A stretch of DNA of 64,000 bases from the NCBI GenBank assembly GCA_000169075.1, contig AAVT01000007.1:62001-126000 (forward strand), written 5' to 3'. This DNA comes from a marine gamma proteobacterium HTCC2143. Lineage in GTDB: Bacteria; Pseudomonadota; Gammaproteobacteria; Pseudomonadales; Dasaniaceae. Each line of letters starts with the position of its first letter. Positions within the stretch are counted from its first letter, which is position 1. The position numbers were made by a program, and so were the translations under genes. The notes beneath the pieces were generated by a model. It saw nothing but the letters and a program-made list of their open reading frames with translations, made no database searches and was not told the DNA's origin. Shown here piece after piece: positions 1-10,155 of the stretch.

Positions 1-1448
1 AGAATATCGGTCAAAACTGCGAACCGCTCTCCTTCTTTAATCAGCCCCATTGCTATACCAGCTACGGGTGCTTTCAAAGGAACACCAGCTTCCATCATCG
101 ACATACTGGCCACACAGGCGCTAGCCATAGAGCTTGAACCGTTTGACTCAGTAATTTCCGCGACAACACGGATCGTATAAGGAAAGTCTTCGGGGTTCGG
201 CAATACCGCAGCAACACCTCTGCGAGCCAAGCGACCGTGGCCGACTTCGCGGCGACTAGTAAAACCGATACGTCCACACTCACCTACCGAGTAAGGAGGG
301 AAGTTATAGTGCAGCATAAAATTATCTTCACGCTTGCCTTCGAGGGCGTCAATCAACTGCGCATCTCGAGTTGTACCTAACGTGGTAACACCAATCGCTT
401 GAGTTTCACCGCGAGTAAACAAAGCAGAGCCGTGAGCTTTAGCTAATACACCCACTTCCGCCTGAATCGGACGAACGGTATTGTTATCGCGTCCATCAAT
501 GCGAGGCTCGCCATTCAAAATACGTTGTCTAACCGTCGATTTTTCAAGCTTGCTGAATACACCACTAACGTCTCCGGCACCATACTCAGCACCTTCAGCT
601 TTTGCCAACTGTTCAATTGCCTGAGTTTTCAGTTCACCAACCTTCGAGTAACGATCAGCTTTATCAGTAATTCGATAAGCATCACCTATACCCTGCTTGT
701 AGCCATTGGCAACGGCCGCCAACAGCGCGGTATTTTCTTCCTCAGGCTGCCAGTTCCAGCTGGGTTTACCGGCTTCACTGGCTAATTCTCCAATCACCTT
801 TATAACAGTTTGCATTTCTTGGTGAGCAAATAGAACCGCACCTAACATCTGGTCCTCAGACAATTCTTGCGCTTCTGATTCAACCATCAATACGGCGTCG
901 GAGGTACCTGCAACAACCATATCTAATGCACTGCCTGCCAACTGACTGTAACTAGGATTGAGGATATAACCGTTATCGGCAGTGAAGCCGACACGCGCTG
1001 CGCCAACAGGTCCACCGAAAGGAAGGCCTGAAATTGACAGCGCCGCTGACGTACCAATCAACGCAGCAATATCGGGATCAGTATCGTGATCTGCTGACAT
1101 AACTGTACAGACAACTTGAACTTCATTCTTAAAGCCCTTTGGGAACAGAGGACGCATTGGACGGTCGATTAACCGCGACGTCAATGTTTCTTTCTCTGAT
1201 GGGCGAGCTTCACGCTTGAAAAAACCACCCGGGATTTTCCCTACAGCATAAGATTTTTCCTGGTAATGAACACCTAGCGGGAAAAAGTCCATACCCTCTT
1301 TGGCTGATTTAGCACCGACAACAGTACACAAAACCTGTACATCACCAACAGTTACCATAACAGCACCGGTGGCTTGTCGAGCTATGCGCCCTGTCTCTAA
1401 TGTTACGGATTGACTACCGTATTGAAATGTTTTTTTAACTGGATTCAC
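1..1448 (-). CDS. pnp: polynucleotide phosphorylase (3' part cut off by window edge)
   Basis: PNPase degrades RNA 3' to 5' with phosphate and is a core partner of the RNA degradosome. About 482 N-terminal residues are visible, covering the first RNase PH domain, the helical linker and the start of the second RNase PH domain. The catalytic end of the second domain, KH and S1 lie beyond base 1. Recognisable stretches include [29 protein letters not shown] and NFPPYSVGE. The start is a GTG (1446-1448) preceded by an AAGGGAGGG-type ribosome binding site. It lies directly downstream of rpsO, as in most gammaproteobacteria, with a long hairpin between the two genes. Confidence 0.96.
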   Translation of the reverse strand, partial: MNPVKKTFQYGSQSVTLETGRIARQATGAVMVTVGDVQVLCTVVGAKSAKEGMDFFPLGVHYQEKSYAVGKIPGGFFKREARPSEKETLTSRLIDRPMRPLFPKGFKNEVQVVCTVMSADHDTDPDIAALIGTSAALSISGLPFGGPVGAARVGFTADNGYILNPSYSQLAGSALDMVVAGTSDAVLMVESEAQELSEDQMLGAVLFAHQEMQTVIKVIGELASEAGKPSWNWQPEEENTALLAAVANGYKQGIGDAYRITDKADRYSKVGELKTQAIEQLAKAEGAEYGAGDVSGVFSKLEKSTVRQRILNGEPRIDGRDNNTVRPIQAEVGVLAKAHGSALFTRGETQAIGVTTLGTTRDAQLIDALEGKREDNFMLHYNFPPYSVGECGRIGFTSRREVGHGRLARRGVAAVLPNPEDFPYTIRVVAEITESNGSSSMASACVASMSMMEAGVPLKAPVAGIAMGLIKEGERFAVLTDI

Positions 1449-1474
1449 TGACGAAACCCTCCCTTGTGGGATGT

Positions 1475-1537
1475 ATAAAAAAGCTCCGGAGCCTATTTTG
1501 AAAAAAATTCTAGGCCAAACCTACATCACCGGAGCTT
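1475..1537 (-). terminator. nested hairpin between rpsO and pnp (terminator and/or RNase III site)
   Basis: Seen on the minus strand: AAGCTCCGG (1529-1537) pairs perfectly with CCGGAGCTT (1481-1489). Nested inside, GCCTA (1511-1515) pairs with TAGGC (1491-1495). The 3' arm runs straight into a T-tract (1475-1480). In E. coli the rpsO-pnp junction holds both an intrinsic terminator and an RNase III-cleaved pnp leader stem, so this element could do either job. Which one applies here is inference. Confidence 0.75.
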
Positions 1538-1562
1538 CACGACTGTTCTTACTTTTTTGTGC

Positions 1563-1832
1563 TTAGCGACGCAGACCAAGACGCTTGATGAGGCTTGTGT
1601 AACGATCTACATTTTTGCCCTTCAAGTAATCCAGCAACTTACGACGCTGATTAACCATACGAATCAAACCACGACGTGAATGGTGGTCGTGTTTGTGGTC
1701 ACCAAAGTGACCTTGCAGCTTTTGAATATTAGCGGTCAACAGTGCAACTTGCACTTCTGGAGAGCCGGTATCACCTTCTGCAGTTTGATACTCTTTTACT
1801 ACTTCTGTTTTTTCTAAGGCTGATAGAGCCAT
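1563..1832 (-). CDS. rpsO: 30S ribosomal protein S15
   Basis: S15 is a primary 16S rRNA binding protein needed for assembly of the small-subunit platform. The product is 89 residues, the usual length, starting MALSALEK and ending RLGLRR, with the conserved GSPEVQ and HDHHSRRGL stretches. An in-frame upstream start exists, but the ATG at 1832 is chosen because GAGGAAATTGCA precedes it (good Shine-Dalgarno) and the protein then matches family length. It is followed by the pnp leader hairpin. In E. coli S15 represses its own translation through a leader pseudoknot. A similar fold was not established here. Confidence 0.97.
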   Translation of the reverse strand: MALSALEKTEVVKEYQTAEGDTGSPEVQVALLTANIQKLQGHFGDHKHDHHSRRGLIRMVNQRRKLLDYLKGKNVDRYTSLIKRLGLRR

Positions 1833-2028
1833 TGCAATTTCCTCATTAATAATAATATGCGAAGACAACGCATTATTTGCGCCATCGTTATGCAGCCTGA
1901 CCGCGCATACTTACAGTAAGGCTAGATTTGATTCAGAAGCTTACTTCCAAATCGTTTAGATAACCTGCTTCGATAGCAAATTACCCAATTTTTTTAAGCT
2001 ATTTCCAGTCTCGGCATAGATAACTGAA

Positions 2029-2967
2029 TTAATTGGTCGCTATTAAACGTTTGGGACCTACACGACCATCGTCTAATATCTCTCCAATGCCGAGAAAACT
2101 GCCGCTTTCACCGTACATCCTGACCACTCCATCATTGGGTGAACCGGGTATTTGCACCGGCTGACCTTGAAGCATATAAAACTGCTCAGACGTTGCCATC
2201 TCGACTTTGGCCAGATGCATGACCGCGCAATCTGCTGGCAATAACAAGTTGTCTAATGACAAGAACTCGTCTTTTTGTTTCAACACCTCCAATGCATCTA
2301 GAGATACCGCTTGCTGTTCCAAAAACGGACCAGCTTGAACTCGATGCAACATTTTAACATGCGCACCACAACCAAGCGCCAAACCCAAATCCTCTGCTAT
2401 TGAGCGTACATACGTACCTTTGCTGCAGCGAATATAAACATCCACTTCCGGGTTGCCACCGGTTTGCTCGCCGCTTCGAAAAGCTTCGAGCTGAATATCA
2501 TAAACCGTCACCCGACGGCTTTTCCTTTCAACCTCTAAACCTTGCCTTGCAAGCTTATAAAGAGGTTGTCCATTATGCTTAAGCGCCGAGAACATCGATG
2601 GAATCTGATCTATTTCACCGCTAAATTGCTGAAGTCCTGCCCTTACAGCAGCCTCAGTTACCGAAGACGCGTCCCGCGACTCCACTACATCACCGTCAGC
2701 ATCGCCACTAGCAGTAATTACACCTAGTAAAAAGGTGCTGCGATAGGCCTTGTCAGAATCCAGTAAAAACTGTGAAAATTTAGTAGCCTCACCAAAACAA
2801 AGAGGCAAAACGCCCGTTGCAAGTGGATCCAAACTGCCGGTATGCCCCGCCTTACTGGCATCGAACAACCGTTTAGCTATTTGTAACGACCTGTTCGAAC
2901 TCTGCCCTGCCGGCTTATCCAATATTAAGATGCCGCTAATTGCTCGACCACGACGATTTTTTGCCAC
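2029..2967 (-). CDS. truB: tRNA pseudouridine(55) synthase
   Basis: TruB makes pseudouridine 55 in the T-loop of elongator tRNAs. The protein has 312 residues. The catalytic motif GHTGSLDPLATG places the nucleophile Asp at about residue 47, and the KPAG motif sits near residue 18. The C-terminal third looks like the small PUA-like domain. The start is GTG, six bases after the rbfA stop codon, with an AAAGG ribosome binding site inside the end of rbfA, so translation is probably coupled. Gene order rbfA-truB-rpsO is standard for the nusA operon. Confidence 0.96.
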   Translation of the reverse strand: MAKNRRGRAISGILILDKPAGQSSNRSLQIAKRLFDASKAGHTGSLDPLATGVLPLCFGEATKFSQFLLDSDKAYRSTFLLGVITASGDADGDVVESRDASSVTEAAVRAGLQQFSGEIDQIPSMFSALKHNGQPLYKLARQGLEVERKSRRVTVYDIQLEAFRSGEQTGGNPEVDVYIRCSKGTYVRSIAEDLGLALGCGAHVKMLHRVQAGPFLEQQAVSLDALEVLKQKDEFLSLDNLLLPADCAVMHLAKVEMATSEQFYMLQGQPVQIPGSPNDGVVRMYGESGSFLGIGEILDDGRVGPKRLIATN

Positions 2968-2973
2968 AGCTTA

Positions 2974-3375
2974 TTAACCTTTGCCATCGATGGGGTCGGT
3001 ATCGCCAACTCGAGCTTGATCGGTACCAACAGCTTTATCAATCAAACTCGACAAAAACTGACCACGCCCCACACTGCTATCGAAATAAAAACGTAACTTC
3101 GGGGTAGTACGAGCATTATTAATCTTCGCCATTTCCGATCGAAGAAACCCTGCCGCCTTATTCAACACAGCGATAGCTTCGGCAGCCTCTTGCTCGCTTT
3201 CTTTACCCAATACGGTAGTAAATACTTTTGCATGAGACATATCGCGACTGACTTCGACGTCGGTGATACTGACCATACCGACCCGCGGGTCTCGCATTTC
3301 ACTCTGAATCAAGGTCGCCAACTCCTGTTTTAGGAAATCGGCGACTCGTTGCGTACGACTGTATTCTCTAGCCAT
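2974..3375 (-). CDS. rbfA: 30S ribosome-binding factor A
   Basis: RbfA is a cold-shock and ribosome-maturation factor that binds the 30S precursor near helix 1 of 16S rRNA. The protein has 133 residues, a normal length, opening MAREYSRTQRVADFLKQELA. It contains the DPRVGMVSITDVEVSRD strand-helix segment and the TPKLRFYFDSS segment typical of this KH-like fold. A GAGAG motif lies upstream of the ATG. It sits between infB and truB, as in E. coli. Confidence 0.96.
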   Translation of the reverse strand: MAREYSRTQRVADFLKQELATLIQSEMRDPRVGMVSITDVEVSRDMSHAKVFTTVLGKESEQEAAEAIAVLNKAAGFLRSEMAKINNARTTPKLRFYFDSSVGRGQFLSSLIDKAVGTDQARVGDTDPIDGKG

Positions 3376-3404
3376 TGTTTGTACTCTCGATTGGTATTAA
3401 CAAC

Positions 3405-6086
3405 CTATAGAGAGCGTGCCACCTCTCTGACTTCGTACACTTCAATCTTATCGCCTGGCTTGACATCATTATAATTCTTAACGCCGATACCACATTCAGT
3501 ACCACTGCGAACTTCATTAACATCGTCTTTAAAGCGACGAAGAGATTCCAGTTCACCCTCGTAGATAACAACATCATCACGCAGTACGCGTATAGGATTA
3601 TTGCGAAGCAATGTTCCATCGATAACCATACAACCGGCAATCGCGCCGAACTTCGGAGACTTAAAGACATCTCTAACTTCAGCAGTACCATTAATCTCTT
3701 CCCGAAGTTCTGGGCTCAACATACCTGACAACGCTTGCTTAACATCATCGATGAGATCATAAATAACGCTGTAATAACGTAAGTCAACGCCTTCTATTTC
3801 GACGATTTTACGCGCTGTATTATCAGCCCTAACATTGAATCCAAAAACCACCGCGTTAGATGTTGCAGCCAAAGTGATATCGGTTTCACTGATACCGCCA
3901 ACGCCGGAGCTGATGATATTAACTTGCACTTCATCATTGCCCATCTCTAACAATGACGACTGAATTGCTTCTAGGGAACCGCGAACATCTGCCTTGACAA
4001 CAACATTGAGGGACTTGCTTTCTGCCTCGCCCATATTGGCAAACATGTTTTCCAGTTTCGCCGTTTGTTGACGCTTCTGTCTGTCTTCACGGTCTTTGAT
4101 CTGTCTGAATTCAGCAACATCACGAGCATGTTTTTCACTGTCGAGGACAGCGAAGCTATCTCCAGCATTAGGCGTACCATCGAGGCCAAGAATTTCTACG
4201 GGAATTGATGGCCCAGCATTTTCAATAGGATTGCCGTTTTCATCTAACATGGCACGAACACGTCCATAGTGCTGGCCAGCCAAAACAACATCGCCTTTTT
4301 TCAAAGTACCTGCTTGAATCAGGACAGAAGATATTGAACCACGACCTTTATCGAGTCGGGACTCTATAACAATACCTTTAGCCGGAATATCGGCAGCGGC
4401 TTCCAGCTCAAGTAACTCAGCTTGCAATAGCAGAGCTTCTAACAAATTGTCTATGCCGTCACCAGAGTGCGCAGACACATGGACAAACTGTGTATCACCG
4501 CCCCAATCCTCGGGGATAACATCTTTGGCGGCAAGTTCATTGCGAACGCGATCAGGATCAGCGCCTTCTTTATCCATCTTGTTAACGGCCACAACAATCG
4601 GCACACCAGCTGCTCTAGCATGCTGAATAGCTTCTTCTGTTTGCGGCATAACACCGTCATCTGCAGCTACAACAAGAATAACGATATCAGTACTCTGTGC
4701 TCCTCGCGCTCTCATTGCAGTGAACGCTGCATGCCCGGGCGTGTCAAGGAAGGTGATCATTCCTTTGTCAGTCCCTACATGATAAGCGCCGATATGCTGA
4801 GTAATACCACCGGCCTCACCACTGGCTACACGTGACTCACGAATATAATCTAGTAACGATGTCTTACCGTGATCGACATGACCCATTACCGTTACTACTG
4901 GTGCGCGTGGTGAAGAGGTGCCTTCATGCTCACTTAGCGTGTCGACCAAGGCCTCTTCGACCTCTTCGCCACTGACCAGCTTCGCCTTGTGGCCAAGTTC
5001 TTCCACCACTAGCTGCGCGGTTTCCTGATCGAGACTCTGGTTGATTGTTGCCATAATGCCAAGCTTCATTAGCTCTTTGACAACGACAACGCCCTTCAAA
5101 TTCATTAGTTGTGCTAATTCTGTCACTAGAATTGCTTCTGGAATTGCTACTTCATGCACAGCTTTATCCGTAGGACGCGCGAAACCATGCGTCTTTGCGC
5201 CCTCAGGCAGTTTCAATACTTTCTGTCGACGACGACCACGAGAATCAAGACCATCGCTATCAATAAACGCATCCACATTTTTAATATTATGAGTGCGATT
5301 TTTACCACGAGTCTTAGGCGCTAATTTACTGCGCGTTTTCTTCTTCTCGGGACGTTCTTCTTCTTTGGCAGGTGCAGGAGCATCATGCCGACGACCACGA
5401 ACAACCGGTTTATCATCAGCGGAGGGTGCTGGTGCCGCTGCTGTTTTGACACTTTCAACACGGGCCTGATCGGCCTTCCTTGCGGCTAATGCGGCTTCTT
5501 GCGCCACTTTATCTTGAGCTTCTCTGTCTTTTCGCTTCACAGCGGCCTGCTGTCGCAGTACCTCTGGATCCATCTGTGATCTGTCCTGCGGCTCATCAAC
5601 AACGAGCACCATCTCTTCTTCAGATCTGATTTCTGGCTTTGACTCTAACTGCTGTTCCGACTGCAGTGACCCTACACTGGCATCCGCACTGACCTCAGAA
5701 GTCACTGTCGAATCCATTTCAGCGTCGGAAAGGCCTTCTCCCGCTGCCAATCTTTCAGCTTCTGCTGCTTCCGCCACTAGCTCTGAAGGATCACGCTTGA
5801 CGTAAGTTCTTTTCTTACGAACTTCTACGTTGACCGTCTTCCGACCCTGGCTTCCGCTAGTCTTCAGTGTACTTAGGGTTTTTCTTTTTAGCGTTATTTT
5901 CTTTGGCGCTTCTGTTGTTTCTCCATGACTGGATTTCAAAAACGACAACAGTATTTGCTTATCTTCATCAGACACACCCTCTTCTACAGAGGTGTGTTTC
6001 AAGCCTGCTTGCTTCATCTGTGCCAACAGTCGATCAGCTGGCGCACCAACTACATCGGCAAGTTGGCTTACAGTAACTTCTGCCAT
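3405..6086 (-). CDS. infB: translation initiation factor IF-2
   Basis: IF2 is the GTPase that delivers fMet-tRNA to the 30S subunit and promotes subunit joining. The protein has 893 residues. The N-terminal IF2 domain covers about residues 1-50, followed by a long charged, low-complexity linker (about 100-260). The G domain has GHVDHGKT at about 402-409, then DTPGH and NKMD, and domains II-IV follow. The start ATG at 6086 has GAGAGGACTGA in front of it. It lies 47 bases after nusA in the same operon. Internal translation starts that give short IF2 forms in E. coli were not resolved here. Confidence 0.97.
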   Translation of the reverse strand: MAEVTVSQLADVVGAPADRLLAQMKQAGLKHTSVEEGVSDEDKQILLSFLKSSHGETTEAPKKITLKRKTLSTLKTSGSQGRKTVNVEVRKKRTYVKRDPSELVAEAAEAERLAAGEGLSDAEMDSTVTSEVSADASVGSLQSEQQLESKPEIRSEEEMVLVVDEPQDRSQMDPEVLRQQAAVKRKDREAQDKVAQEAALAARKADQARVESVKTAAAPAPSADDKPVVRGRRHDAPAPAKEEERPEKKKTRSKLAPKTRGKNRTHNIKNVDAFIDSDGLDSRGRRRQKVLKLPEGAKTHGFARPTDKAVHEVAIPEAILVTELAQLMNLKGVVVVKELMKLGIMATINQSLDQETAQLVVEELGHKAKLVSGEEVEEALVDTLSEHEGTSSPRAPVVTVMGHVDHGKTSLLDYIRESRVASGEAGGITQHIGAYHVGTDKGMITFLDTPGHAAFTAMRARGAQSTDIVILVVAADDGVMPQTEEAIQHARAAGVPIVVAVNKMDKEGADPDRVRNELAAKDVIPEDWGGDTQFVHVSAHSGDGIDNLLEALLLQAELLELEAAADIPAKGIVIESRLDKGRGSISSVLIQAGTLKKGDVVLAGQHYGRVRAMLDENGNPIENAGPSIPVEILGLDGTPNAGDSFAVLDSEKHARDVAEFRQIKDREDRQKRQQTAKLENMFANMGEAESKSLNVVVKADVRGSLEAIQSSLLEMGNDEVQVNIISSGVGGISETDITLAATSNAVVFGFNVRADNTARKIVEIEGVDLRYYSVIYDLIDDVKQALSGMLSPELREEINGTAEVRDVFKSPKFGAIAGCMVIDGTLLRNNPIRVLRDDVVIYEGELESLRRFKDDVNEVRSGTECGIGVKNYNDVKPGDKIEVYEVREVARSL

Positions 6087-6133
6087 TCAGTCCTCTCCCG
6101 TACCTATCTCAGTACCAATATGATACCAGCCCG

Positions 6134-7642
6134 CTACTGCTGATTCTCTGTTTCTTCAGCTTCAGCGAACCAAGGGGCACGCGCTGTCATGATTAGTTCA
6201 CCGGCTTGTTTTTCTTCCAAACCTTCTATGTCCATTAAGTCTTCAACGGCCTGTTCAGCCAAGTCCTCCATGGTTATGATACCTTTGCTCGCGAGAACAA
6301 AAGCCAAATGACGTTCCATGCCGTCCATGGTCAACAAATCTTCTGCTGGCTCTACGTCTCCTAGTTGTTCTTCACTAGCAATAGCTTGAGTTAACAGCGC
6401 ATCTTTGGCTCGGGCCCTCAACTCCTCGGCTATATCTTCATCAAAACCTTCGATGCCTGCCAGTTCTTCCAATGGAACATAGGCCACTTCTTCCAGCGAA
6501 GTAAAACCTTCGTCGACTAATACTTCAGCAATATCTTCGTCAACATCCAGACTCTCCATGAATTCTGCGATAACTGCACCAGACTCTTTTTCGTGTTTTT
6601 CAGAAGCGTCTTCGAGACTCATCACATTGATAGTCCAACCGGTTAAATCGCTCGCCAACCGGACATTTTGACCGCTTCGCCCGATTGCCTGCGCCAAATT
6701 ATCCGCAGCGACAGCGACATCCATGGAACGAGAATCTTCATCAACAACTATTGACTCTACTTCAGCAGGTGCCATAGCGTTTATAACTAACTGGGCAGGA
6801 TTATCATCCCACAAAATGATATCAACTCGCTCATTGCCCAACTCTCCCGACACTGCCTGTACTCGAGATCCGCGCATTCCGACACAAGCACCAATAGGAT
6901 CAATACGACCGTCATTGGTTTTCACGGCTATTTTTGCCCGCGAACCAGGGTCACGAGCAGCTGCGCGAATATCAATGACTTCTTCCGAAATCTCCGGAAC
7001 CTCTACTTTAAATAACTCAATTAGCATTTCGGAGCAGGCGCGACTCAAAAACAGTTGCGGACCGCGAGCTTCAGGACGGACATCTTGAAGGATCGCCCGG
7101 ACACGATCTCCCATTCGAAATACTTCGCGACCTACTAATTCTTCTCGCGGCAAAGAACCTTCCGCATTATTACCCAAATCAACAATGATATTATCGCGGG
7201 TAACTTTCTTAACCGTACCGCTTATCAATTCGCCGACACGACCCTCATATTCTTCAACAACCTGAGCGCGCTCTGCCTCTCGAACTTTTTGTACAATAAC
7301 CTGCTTTGCGGTTTGTGCAGCAATACGCCCAAAACCAACATTCTCAATTTTTTCTTCGTAGACATCACCAATCTGCAGCGACGTATCTTTTTCCGCTGCC
7401 TCTTCAGTCGTAAATTGAGTTCCAAGCAGTGCCATTTCATCATCGGAAACCACTTCCCAACGACGAAACGTCTCATAGCCGCCAGACTCACGATCTATGA
7501 TGACATGAATATCGGCGTCCTCGTCATAACGCTTTTTTGTCGCCGTGGCCAAAGCTTGCTCAATCGCCTCAAAAATAATATCCCGAGGAACTCCCTTCTC
7601 ATTAGAAACGGCCTCAGCTACCAACAATATTTCTTTGTTCAT
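6134..7642 (-). CDS. nusA: transcription termination/antitermination factor NusA
   Basis: NusA binds RNA polymerase and modulates pausing, intrinsic termination and antitermination. The product has 502 residues. The N-terminal polymerase-binding domain starts [16 protein letters not shown], and S1 lies around residues 130-200 ([21 protein letters not shown]). The KH pair follows ([36 protein letters not shown]). The acidic C-terminal repeats AR1/AR2 run from about 360 to the end. The ATG at 7642 is preferred over an in-frame upstream start because GAGG lies in front of it and the N-terminus then matches the family. Its own leader carries two intrinsic terminators upstream of rimP, a plausible feedback target. 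Confidence 0.97.
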   Translation of the reverse strand: MNKEILLVAEAVSNEKGVPRDIIFEAIEQALATATKKRYDEDADIHVIIDRESGGYETFRRWEVVSDDEMALLGTQFTTEEAAEKDTSLQIGDVYEEKIENVGFGRIAAQTAKQVIVQKVREAERAQVVEEYEGRVGELISGTVKKVTRDNIIVDLGNNAEGSLPREELVGREVFRMGDRVRAILQDVRPEARGPQLFLSRACSEMLIELFKVEVPEISEEVIDIRAAARDPGSRAKIAVKTNDGRIDPIGACVGMRGSRVQAVSGELGNERVDIILWDDNPAQLVINAMAPAEVESIVVDEDSRSMDVAVAADNLAQAIGRSGQNVRLASDLTGWTINVMSLEDASEKHEKESGAVIAEFMESLDVDEDIAEVLVDEGFTSLEEVAYVPLEELAGIEGFDEDIAEELRARAKDALLTQAIASEEQLGDVEPAEDLLTMDGMERHLAFVLASKGIITMEDLAEQAVEDLMDIEGLEEKQAGELIMTARAPWFAEAEETENQQ

Positions 7643-7719
7643 TGTTTGCCTCGATTCAACAGAGCTTTCCAGCAAGCTCAGCAATAAATGGTTTTAACTC
7701 AACGACGCTTAGTATTCCG

Positions 7720-8175
7720 TTAAAAACCCGGAACAATATTCGCTTTATCAATCAATTCAAAGGGTAGTAGATATTCTTCATCATCAACTGCGACAACTAC
7801 GTCATCGCCCTCAATAGCTGTCATACGACCCGAAAAATTTCTACGCCCATCAAATGCAGTACGCAATTTAATTTTTACCTGCTCACCAACGTACGGACGA
7901 TATTGCTCCAGCGCAAATAACGGACGATCCATGCCCGGCGAAGATACCTCGAGAGTATATTCGCCCATAATTGGATCTTCTACATCAAAAACACTGCCAA
8001 CTTGGCGACTGACCTTTGCGCAATCATCTACGTCAATGCCGTCGGGGCTATCTATATAAATACGGACAACCGACTGCTTGCCATGAGATAGGTATTCAAC
8101 CCCCCACAACTGATAGCCCAGCGCTTCTGCTACTGGCGCTACTAGGTCAGCAAGTAGTATGTCTTTACCGGCCAT
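7720..8175 (-). CDS. rimP: ribosome maturation factor RimP
   Basis: RimP is needed for maturation of the 30S subunit. The protein has 151 residues with the conserved segments [32 protein letters not shown] and [15 protein letters not shown]. The ATG at 8175 is chosen over the TTG one codon upstream: GGGAG sits at a suitable distance from either, and the ATG gives the family N-terminus [12 protein letters not shown]. It is the first protein gene of the rimP-nusA-infB operon and lies about 40 bases after a terminator hairpin. Confidence 0.95.
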   Translation of the reverse strand: MAGKDILLADLVAPVAEALGYQLWGVEYLSHGKQSVVRIYIDSPDGIDVDDCAKVSRQVGSVFDVEDPIMGEYTLEVSSPGMDRPLFALEQYRPYVGEQVKIKLRTAFDGRRNFSGRMTAIEGDDVVVAVDDEEYLLPFELIDKANIVPGF

Positions 8176-8212
8176 CAATCACTCCCGGCAGTCGCTCAAC
8201 CGACCCACCAAC

Positions 8213-8233
8213 AAAAAATGGGCACGAAGCCCA
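8213..8233 (-). terminator. intrinsic terminator/attenuator just upstream of rimP
   Basis: On the minus strand TGGGC (8229-8233) pairs with GCCCA (8219-8223) around a five-base loop and is followed at once by six T residues (8213-8218). It lies about 38 bases before the rimP start, so it must be read through for rimP-nusA-infB to be expressed from the tRNA promoter. Confidence 0.7.
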
Positions 8234-8280
8234 CTTTCCAAACAGGCACCATCACCGCCAGGCGACAATACTGCAGTTAA

Positions 8281-8303
8281 TAAAAAGCCCCTATAAAAGG
8301 GGC
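8281..8303 (-). terminator. intrinsic terminator after tRNA-fMet
   Basis: On the minus strand GCCCC (8299-8303) pairs with GGGGC (8287-8291) around a seven-base AT-rich loop and is followed by TTTTTA (8281-8286). It lies about 50 bases past the tRNA 3' end and is the first of two tandem terminators before rimP. E. coli also has terminators between metY and rimP, and they are implicated in NusA feedback control. Confidence 0.8.
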
Positions 8304-8354
8304 CTAATTTTTCAGTTGCCAATATTTCTGAAATACTGACAACAGACAATAAAT

Positions 8355-8431
<77 letters not shown>

Positions 8432-8557
8432 ACAACATACAATCACACTATGCCGGCCAAATGCTTCGCATCTGAACCAACGTTATACGCCCCTTAGCAT
8501 ATAGATAGCTGATTATAGATAAATTCCACCCCCTTGGAGGGTAAAATTAGTGGGCGA

Positions 8558-8586
8558 ATTATAGAGACAAGGACCGCCAAGGTCAA
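8558..8586 (-). promoter_or_regulatory. sigma-70 promoter of the tRNA-fMet/rimP-nusA transcript
   Basis: On the minus strand the -35 is TTGACC (8581-8586), the spacer is 17 bases and the -10 is TATAAT (8558-8563). A GC-rich stretch TCGCCC follows the -10, resembling the discriminator of stringently controlled tRNA and rRNA promoters. It points into tRNA-fMet, about 126 bases downstream. Match quality is near consensus. Growth-rate control is inference. Confidence 0.85.
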
Positions 8587-8625
8587 CTTGATAGTAGTGC
8601 TTTTACTGACTTTACAGAATAAATA

Positions 8626-8711
8626 TGGTGCCGAAGGCGGGACTTGAACCCGCACGAGCATAGCTCACCACCCCCTCAAGATGGCGTGTCTACCAATTCC
8701 ACCACTTCGGC
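8626..8711 (-). tRNA. tRNA-Leu (anticodon GAG)
   Basis: This is an 86-base class II tRNA with a long variable arm and encoded CCA. The anticodon stem CCATC/GGTGG closes a loop TTGAGGG, giving anticodon GAG. The acceptor GCCGAAG pairs with CTTCGGC, and the T-arm has GGTTCAAGTCC. It lies directly after secG, like E. coli leuU, and is probably co-transcribed with it. Confidence 0.96.
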
Positions 8712-8724
8712 TAATTTTTACAAC

Positions 8725-9129
8725 TTATAATCCCGGTATGTCGGAGCCGGACCCTTCGACGGGAACGTCGGCTCCCGGAATTTCTTCAAAAACCGCAGCA
8801 TCAACCCCAGGGATATCAGACTCTCTCACGTCAGCAGGCATTTCGAAGCTTTCAATCACCGCCGGCATGGGTAAATCAACATTACCCGCAGCCATTGAAT
8901 TTTCTTTTGCAATGACAGCCAATCCAAAGCTAGTCGCGAAAAACAACGTTACTAACCAAGATGTAGCACTGGTAAGAACATTACCTCCACCACCGCTACC
9001 AAACAGCGTTTGCGAGGCACCAGCGCCGAATGAGGCACCCATATCTGCACCCTTACCCTGCTGAATCATGATCAATCCGATAATGGCCAAAGCCACCAGC
9101 ACGTGCACTATTAAAACAATCTGTTCCAT
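8725..9129 (-). CDS. secG: protein translocase subunit SecG
   Basis: SecG is the small accessory membrane subunit of the SecYEG channel. The protein has 134 residues. The first transmembrane helix covers about residues 3-22, followed by the conserved cytoplasmic loop QQGKGADMGASFGAGASQTLFGSGG. The second helix covers about 53-73, and then comes an acidic proline/glycine tail of about 55 residues. The family core is short and the acidic tail is variable. An AGGTAAGAG motif precedes the ATG. It is flanked by tpiA upstream and tRNA-Leu downstream. Confidence 0.95.
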   Translation of the reverse strand: MEQIVLIVHVLVALAIIGLIMIQQGKGADMGASFGAGASQTLFGSGGGGNVLTSATSWLVTLFFATSFGLAVIAKENSMAAGNVDLPMPAVIESFEMPADVRESDIPGVDAAVFEEIPGADVPVEGSGSDIPGL

Positions 9130-9215
9130 TATCTCTTACCTGCCTGTGATACCAACGGTGCTTGGTAGTAATACCTGGCTTAACCCCTAGCCACTACTAC
9201 CAACCACCTAAATTT

Positions 9216-9968
9216 TTACTCAGCCGCTCTGCATATTGCTGCAAAATCCGCAGCAATGAGCGAAGCTCCACCAACCAATGCCCCATCAATATCTGGATTA
9301 GCAAAGAGCTCGCTGGCGTTATCGGCCTTGACGCTACCGCCATACAAAATACGCAAGCTATCAGCAACACCCGGGTGAAGGGACGCAATAACCCCGCGTA
9401 TATGAGCATGCACTTGCTGAGCCTGCTCTGGCGTTGCTGTTTTACCTGTCCCTATAGCCCAAATAGGCTCATATGCGACAACGGCATCAGCAAATGCATC
9501 AATGCCGGCCACGTCAACAACCGCGATAATTTGCTGCTTAACCCACTCCAAAGCATCTCCCGAATCCCGTTGTTGTAAGCTCTCGCCAACACAAAGGATT
9601 GGGGTCAGTCTGGCAGACTGTGCCGCGACAAATTTTGCCGCAACATCAGCATCGCCCTCACCGAATAATGAACGGCGCTCTGAATGGCCAACAATCGTAT
9701 AATCGCAGCCAAAATCTTTCAGCATTGATGCGGAAACTTCACCAGTGAACGCCCCCTCATCGTACTGACTGAGGTTTTGCGATCCCCATCTAAGACCGGA
9801 CTCCCGCAAGTCTTCCGACACCTGAGGGAGAAAAACATAGGGTGGACATATCGCTATGGAAGCTCGATCACTTGCTACAAGATAACCTTTCAATTCTTCC
9901 AGCAGCTTAGTAACACCCGCTCTGGAACCCATCATTTTCCAGTTACCGACCACCAAACTACGACGCAT
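9216..9968 (-). CDS. tpiA: triosephosphate isomerase
   Basis: TpiA interconverts dihydroxyacetone phosphate and glyceraldehyde 3-phosphate. The protein has 250 residues, the usual length. Active-site residues are visible: Asn9 and Lys11 in GNWKM, His95 in VGHSERR and Glu167 in AYEPIWAIGTG, with the phosphate-binding GGS loop near residue 210. It sits between glmM and secG, an arrangement common in gammaproteobacteria outside the enterics. A GGTGGAAG motif lies in front of the ATG. Confidence 0.97.
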   Translation of the reverse strand: MRRSLVVGNWKMMGSRAGVTKLLEELKGYLVASDRASIAICPPYVFLPQVSEDLRESGLRWGSQNLSQYDEGAFTGEVSASMLKDFGCDYTIVGHSERRSLFGEGDADVAAKFVAAQSARLTPILCVGESLQQRDSGDALEWVKQQIIAVVDVAGIDAFADAVVAYEPIWAIGTGKTATPEQAQQVHAHIRGVIASLHPGVADSLRILYGGSVKADNASELFANPDIDGALVGGASLIAADFAAICRAAE

Positions 9969-10155
9969 TCTAGTCTTCCACCTCGTTTACTCGTCTTCTC
10001 CAGCACGACCTACCCGTCTAATACAACCGAAGCCAATGCCACAATGTCAGCGCTAGAGTATCCCACCAAAAAAGGCGGCCAATCTTACCTAAACTGACTT
10101 TAACATACAAGGCGATTGCCACTTACCGAACAATAAGACCTGACTTGCACCCTAA

